From: Erysipelotrichaceae bacterium
GTDB lineage: Bacteria > Bacillota_I > Bacilli_A > RFN20 > CAG-449
Direction: 5' to 3'
Assembly (NCBI GenBank): GCA_015059045.1
Contig: SVBD01000014.1
Location: 1 to 40,260 of the forward strand
DNA length: 40,260 bases
Part shown: one piece after another, positions 37,488 through 40,260 of the stretch
Layout of the letters: each line of letters opens with the position of its first letter
Numbering within the stretch: the stretch's first letter is position 1
Program-made: the position numbers and the translations under genes
The notes under the pieces: generated by a model
The model's input: only the letters and a program-made list of their open reading frames with translations
Database searches by the model: none
What the model was told of the DNA's origin: nothing

Positions 37488-40160
37488 ATGCTTAAACTCG
37501 TTAATATTAAAAAAGATTATTACGTAGGTGATGGTGTTGTTAATGCTTTAAAAGGTATTAACCTTACTTTTAGAAATAGTGAATTTGTATCAATTTTAGG
37601 CCCTTCAGGATGTGGTAAAACAACATTATTAAATTTAATTGGTGGATTAGATCATTATACTGATGGTGATTTAATTATAGATAATATAAGTACAAAGAAA
37701 TATGGTGATAGAGATTGGGATACATATCGTAATCATCGCATTGGATTTATCTTTCAAAGCTATAATTTAATTCCTCATCAAACTATTTTAGAAAACGTTG
37801 AATTAGCATTAAATATTTCTGGAATTGAAAAATCAGAAAGAATTAGAAGAGCTAAAGAAGCTTTAGATGAAGTAGGATTAATAAATCAATACAACAAAAA
37901 ACCAAACCAATTATCTGGTGGACAATGTCAAAGAGTAGCTATTGCTCGTGCTCTTGTTAATGAACCAGATATTCTTTTGGCGGACGAACCAACTGGCGCT
38001 TTGGATACAGTTACTTCGGTTCAAATTATGGATTTAATTAAGAAAATTGCTGAAAAACGTTTAGTAATCATGGTTACTCATAACCCTGAATTAGCAGAAA
38101 GTTATTCTACTAGAATTATTAAATTATTAGATGGTGAAGTAATTTCTGATTCAAATCCTGTTAAAGATAATGAAAAGGTTAAAGTTATTGAAGAAGGTAA
38201 AACTAAAAAATCTAAATTAGGATTTTGGTCTGCATTTAAATTATCTGCAAGAAATTTAAAATCAAAGTTTAAGAGAACTTCAATGGTCTGTTTTGCAGGA
38301 TCGATTGGTATCATTGGCGTATCAATGGTTCTAGCGGTATCAAACGGTATTCAAGGTTATATCACGAAGATGCAAGATGATATGTTATCAGGGAATCCAA
38401 TTACTATTTCTGAAGAAACATATGATTTATCTAAGTTAATGGATATGGCTGATTCTTCGCAAAAAAATGAGATCATTGAAGAAACGTTGAAGGAAGGTTA
38501 TGTTAACGTAGATAAAATTGTAGAAACATTAGTAAAAACTGGTGATGCTATGGAAAGCATTATGGTAAGAAATGAAATTACTCAAGAATACATTGATTAT
38601 GTCTATTCAATGCCGCAAGAATATTATTCAGCAATCATTTCTTATTATGGAATTGATGTTTCAAATAACATCTATACAAATGCTGATTTTAATGATAGTG
38701 ATGAAGAACAAATGATATCACTAAGTGCAATTTTGACAAAGTATTATACAATGCTTCAAATGACCCAATATAAAGACTTGTCTCAATATTTATCTATTTT
38801 AGGTGATACATTTAGACAAGCTCCAGATAGTGAAGAATTTATTTTATCTCAATATGATATTATGTCAAATCCTGAAACTAGTAGAGTGGCAAAAAACAAA
38901 AATGAAATTATGATTGTTATAGATAGAGAAGATAAATTAACTGATTTACTTCTTGCACAACTTGGTTATTATTCTCAAGATGAATTCTTCAATGTTGTTT
39001 ATAAAGCAACAGAAGATCCAGAATATAATGTGTCAAAAGATAAGTATAGTTTCTCATATGATGAATTGCTTGGTAAAAAGTTTGTTTGGTATCCAAATAA
39101 TACAATTTATACAAAAACAAGTGAATTAAATCCTCTTGCTAAATTAAATCCGTTCACTTACACTCCAATTGCTTCTAGTGAGTGGAAAGATGGAGTAGAA
39201 CTTGAGATTACTGCAATTTTAAAACCAAAAGAAAATATTCAATATGGTTGTTTGACTAGTGGATTCTACTATACAAAAGAATTTACAAATATGGTTATTG
39301 AATCAAGCGTTAATTCAGAAATTGCTAATTTTATTCGTGAAAAAGACGATCAAGTAATAAAATCTTGTGAATATAATGGAATACCAACTGGTATTACTTA
39401 CAAATATGATATCGAATATACTTATCAAGGTAATGTTACTTCATTAAAAGATCAAGTTGGTTATGTAGGAAAAGTTAATCAAATGACTTCTTTCATGGCT
39501 GCTTTATTAGGAGTGCCATCAACATATGATTTGTCATTAAGAGATGTTGGAGGAAAAGATTTACCAAATTCAATTTCAGTTTATCCAGTCGATTTTGAAC
39601 TAAAAGACAATGTTACAAAATATTTAGATGTCTGGAATGATGAGAAAAGTGATGTAACAGTTAATGAAATCATTATCAAAGGCGAAGATAGAAAAGAGAT
39701 TTCTTATTCAGATAATCTATCTATTATTATTGGATTAATTAAAACTATGATTGATATCATCACATATGCATTAGTTGCATTTACATCATTATCACTAGTT
39801 GTATCAACTGTAATGATTGCAATTATTACTTATGTTTCTGTTATTGAAAGAGTAAAAGAAATTGGTGTTATTAGAGCTCTTGGTGGTAGAAAGAAAGACG
39901 TATCAAGATTATTCAATGCTGAAACATTTATCATTGGATTAATTTCTGGATTAATTGGTATTGGTATTACTTATTTATTATCTGCAATTATTAATTTAAT
40001 TATCGGATCGTTATCAGGAATTTACACAATCGCATCTCTTCCAATTAGTAGTGCAATTGTAATGATTGTTATTAGTATATTGTTAACTCTTGTTTCTGGA
40101 TTAGTGCCTGCTAAAATAGCGGCTAAAAAGGATCCTGTTGACGCTTTAAGAAGTGAATAA
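37488..40160 (+). CDS. MacB-type ABC transporter, ATPase fused to FtsX-like permease
   Basis: This is an 890-residue single-chain type VII ABC protein. Residues 1-225 are the ATPase: Walker A GPSGCGKTT (38-46), signature LSGGQCQR, Walker B ILLADEPTGALD and a His switch MVTHNPE. After a linker comes TM1 (near 265-290, GSIGIIGVSMVLAVSNG), a long extracytoplasmic domain (about 290-745), then three TM helices (about 755-885) with the FtsX/MacB-like ERVKEIGVIRALGGRKKDV and PAKIAAKKDPVDALRSE at the end. Such mechanotransmitters do not transport across the bilayer in the usual way; they extrude peptides or lipoproteins or signal peptide stress. The ATP domain comes first, as in MacB. The start follows AAAGGAGG. 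No partner gene is inside the window. Confidence 0.93.
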   Translation: MLKLVNIKKDYYVGDGVVNALKGINLTFRNSEFVSILGPSGCGKTTLLNLIGGLDHYTDGDLIIDNISTKKYGDRDWDTYRNHRIGFIFQSYNLIPHQTILENVELALNISGIEKSERIRRAKEALDEVGLINQYNKKPNQLSGGQCQRVAIARALVNEPDILLADEPTGALDTVTSVQIMDLIKKIAEKRLVIMVTHNPELAESYSTRIIKLLDGEVISDSNPVKDNEKVKVIEEGKTKKSKLGFWSAFKLSARNLKSKFKRTSMVCFAGSIGIIGVSMVLAVSNGIQGYITKMQDDMLSGNPITISEETYDLSKLMDMADSSQKNEIIEETLKEGYVNVDKIVETLVKTGDAMESIMVRNEITQEYIDYVYSMPQEYYSAIISYYGIDVSNNIYTNADFNDSDEEQMISLSAILTKYYTMLQMTQYKDLSQYLSILGDTFRQAPDSEEFILSQYDIMSNPETSRVAKNKNEIMIVIDREDKLTDLLLAQLGYYSQDEFFNVVYKATEDPEYNVSKDKYSFSYDELLGKKFVWYPNNTIYTKTSELNPLAKLNPFTYTPIASSEWKDGVELEITAILKPKENIQYGCLTSGFYYTKEFTNMVIESSVNSEIANFIREKDDQVIKSCEYNGIPTGITYKYDIEYTYQGNVTSLKDQVGYVGKVNQMTSFMAALLGVPSTYDLSLRDVGGKDLPNSISVYPVDFELKDNVTKYLDVWNDEKSDVTVNEIIIKGEDRKEISYSDNLSIIIGLIKTMIDIITYALVAFTSLSLVVSTVMIAIITYVSVIERVKEIGVIRALGGRKKDVSRLFNAETFIIGLISGLIGIGITYLLSAIINLIIGSLSGIYTIASLPISSAIVMIVISILLTLVSGLVPAKIAAKKDPVDALRSE

Positions 40161-40183
40161 TTTAAAAAAATAAGGCTATACTT

Positions 40184-40260
40184 TGAACTGATACCTGTCA
40201 AGTAGACAGTATAAAAAATTAAAAATAAATATAATTACAAGAGGAATGATACGTATATTC
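40184..40260 (+). repeat. Right copy of 77-nt terminal inverted repeat (IS3-like end)
   Basis: Exact reverse complement of bases 1-77. Read rightward it begins TGAACTGATACC, has the palindrome CTGTC-N5-GACAG (40195-40209), a TATAAT hexamer at 40230-40235 and a GAGG at 40241-40244, as expected for the left end and transposase leader of an insertion sequence. The transposase gene is outside the window. Only 23 nt separate it from the MacB-type gene, with no terminator visible between them. Confidence 0.75.

Noticed and set aside
1-40260. UGA read as tryptophan (genetic code 4)
   Set aside because: All recognised genes are full length under the standard code, and Trp residues are TGG. Absence of TGA stops alone does not show reassignment.
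1-40260. Circular element, phage or plasmid suggested by repeated ends
   Set aside because: The terminal repeats are inverted, not direct, and the gene content is housekeeping: infC operon, pnp, tkt, gpmI, thiI. No replication, capsid, integrase or conjugation gene is seen.
1-40260. Composite transposon carried between two IS copies
   Set aside because: Forty kb of essential chromosomal genes would be an implausible cargo; inversion or assembly break is simpler.
1-40260. CRISPR array, tRNA or rRNA genes
   Set aside because: No regularly spaced direct repeats were seen in the gaps between genes, and no cloverleaf or rRNA-like stretch was found by eye.

Overview
The window is AT-rich DNA from a low-GC Gram-positive bacterium (Bacillota, class Bacilli; probably an uncultured gut lineage near Erysipelotrichia or the RF39-type groups close to Mollicutes). 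The evidence is strong AGGAGG-type ribosome binding sites, U-tailed terminators, many lipobox lipoproteins with Ser/Thr/Glu-rich linkers, an infC-rpmI-rplT operon with an L20-type leader, an FMN riboswitch before ribU, and a YtfI-GerW sporulation pair. The taxonomic placement is inference. It reads as ordinary chromosome, with no phage genes, plasmid genes, rRNA or tRNA visible. All 32 genes stop with TAA (22) or TAG (10) and none with TGA, while every recognised protein uses TGG for Trp.

The two window ends are a perfect 77-nt inverted repeat. Read outward, each copy begins like the left end of an IS3-family (IS150-like) insertion sequence. The window is therefore probably one assembly contig lying between two oppositely oriented IS copies.

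Layout. 1-1.5 kb: a small membrane protein, then the FMN riboswitch and riboflavin transporter ribU. 1.5-6.5 kb: a GH3 glycosidase, a two-TM protein, a HAD phosphatase and a GT4 glycosyltransferase in one operon. 6.5-11.1 kb: gpmI, a large lipoprotein, thiI. 11.1-12.3 kb: a sporulation-flavoured group (a small basic SASP-like protein, DUF2953/YtfI, GerW/YtfJ). 12.3-13.6 kb, minus strand: infC-rpmI-rplT behind an attenuator leader, with infC starting at AUU. 13.7-13.9 kb: a free-standing structured ncRNA with its own promoter and terminator, possibly 6S-like. 14-20 kb: transketolase, a CBS-domain protein, an MreB paralogue (minus), pnp, and a CNNM/CBS membrane protein (minus).

21-25.5 kb: a starch-use operon of a pullulanase lipoprotein and a carbohydrate-binding-type lipoprotein behind a cre-like operator. 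25.6-30.3 kb: a heterodimeric ABC exporter with one degenerate ATP site, and psuG. 30.3-33.5 kb, minus strand: a lipoprotein with two CXXC thioredoxin-like domains and a multi-OB-fold lipoprotein. 33.6-37.1 kb: an acyltransferase with a zinc ribbon, a metallophosphoesterase and a short-chain dehydrogenase. 37.1-40.2 kb: a small DUF2188-like protein and a MacB-type ABC transporter that fuses ATPase and permease.

Nothing here is a clear new defence or mobile system. The most promising unexplained items are the ncRNA before tkt, the sporulation group in this lineage, the absence of TGA stops, the AUU start of infC, and the inverted IS-like ends.
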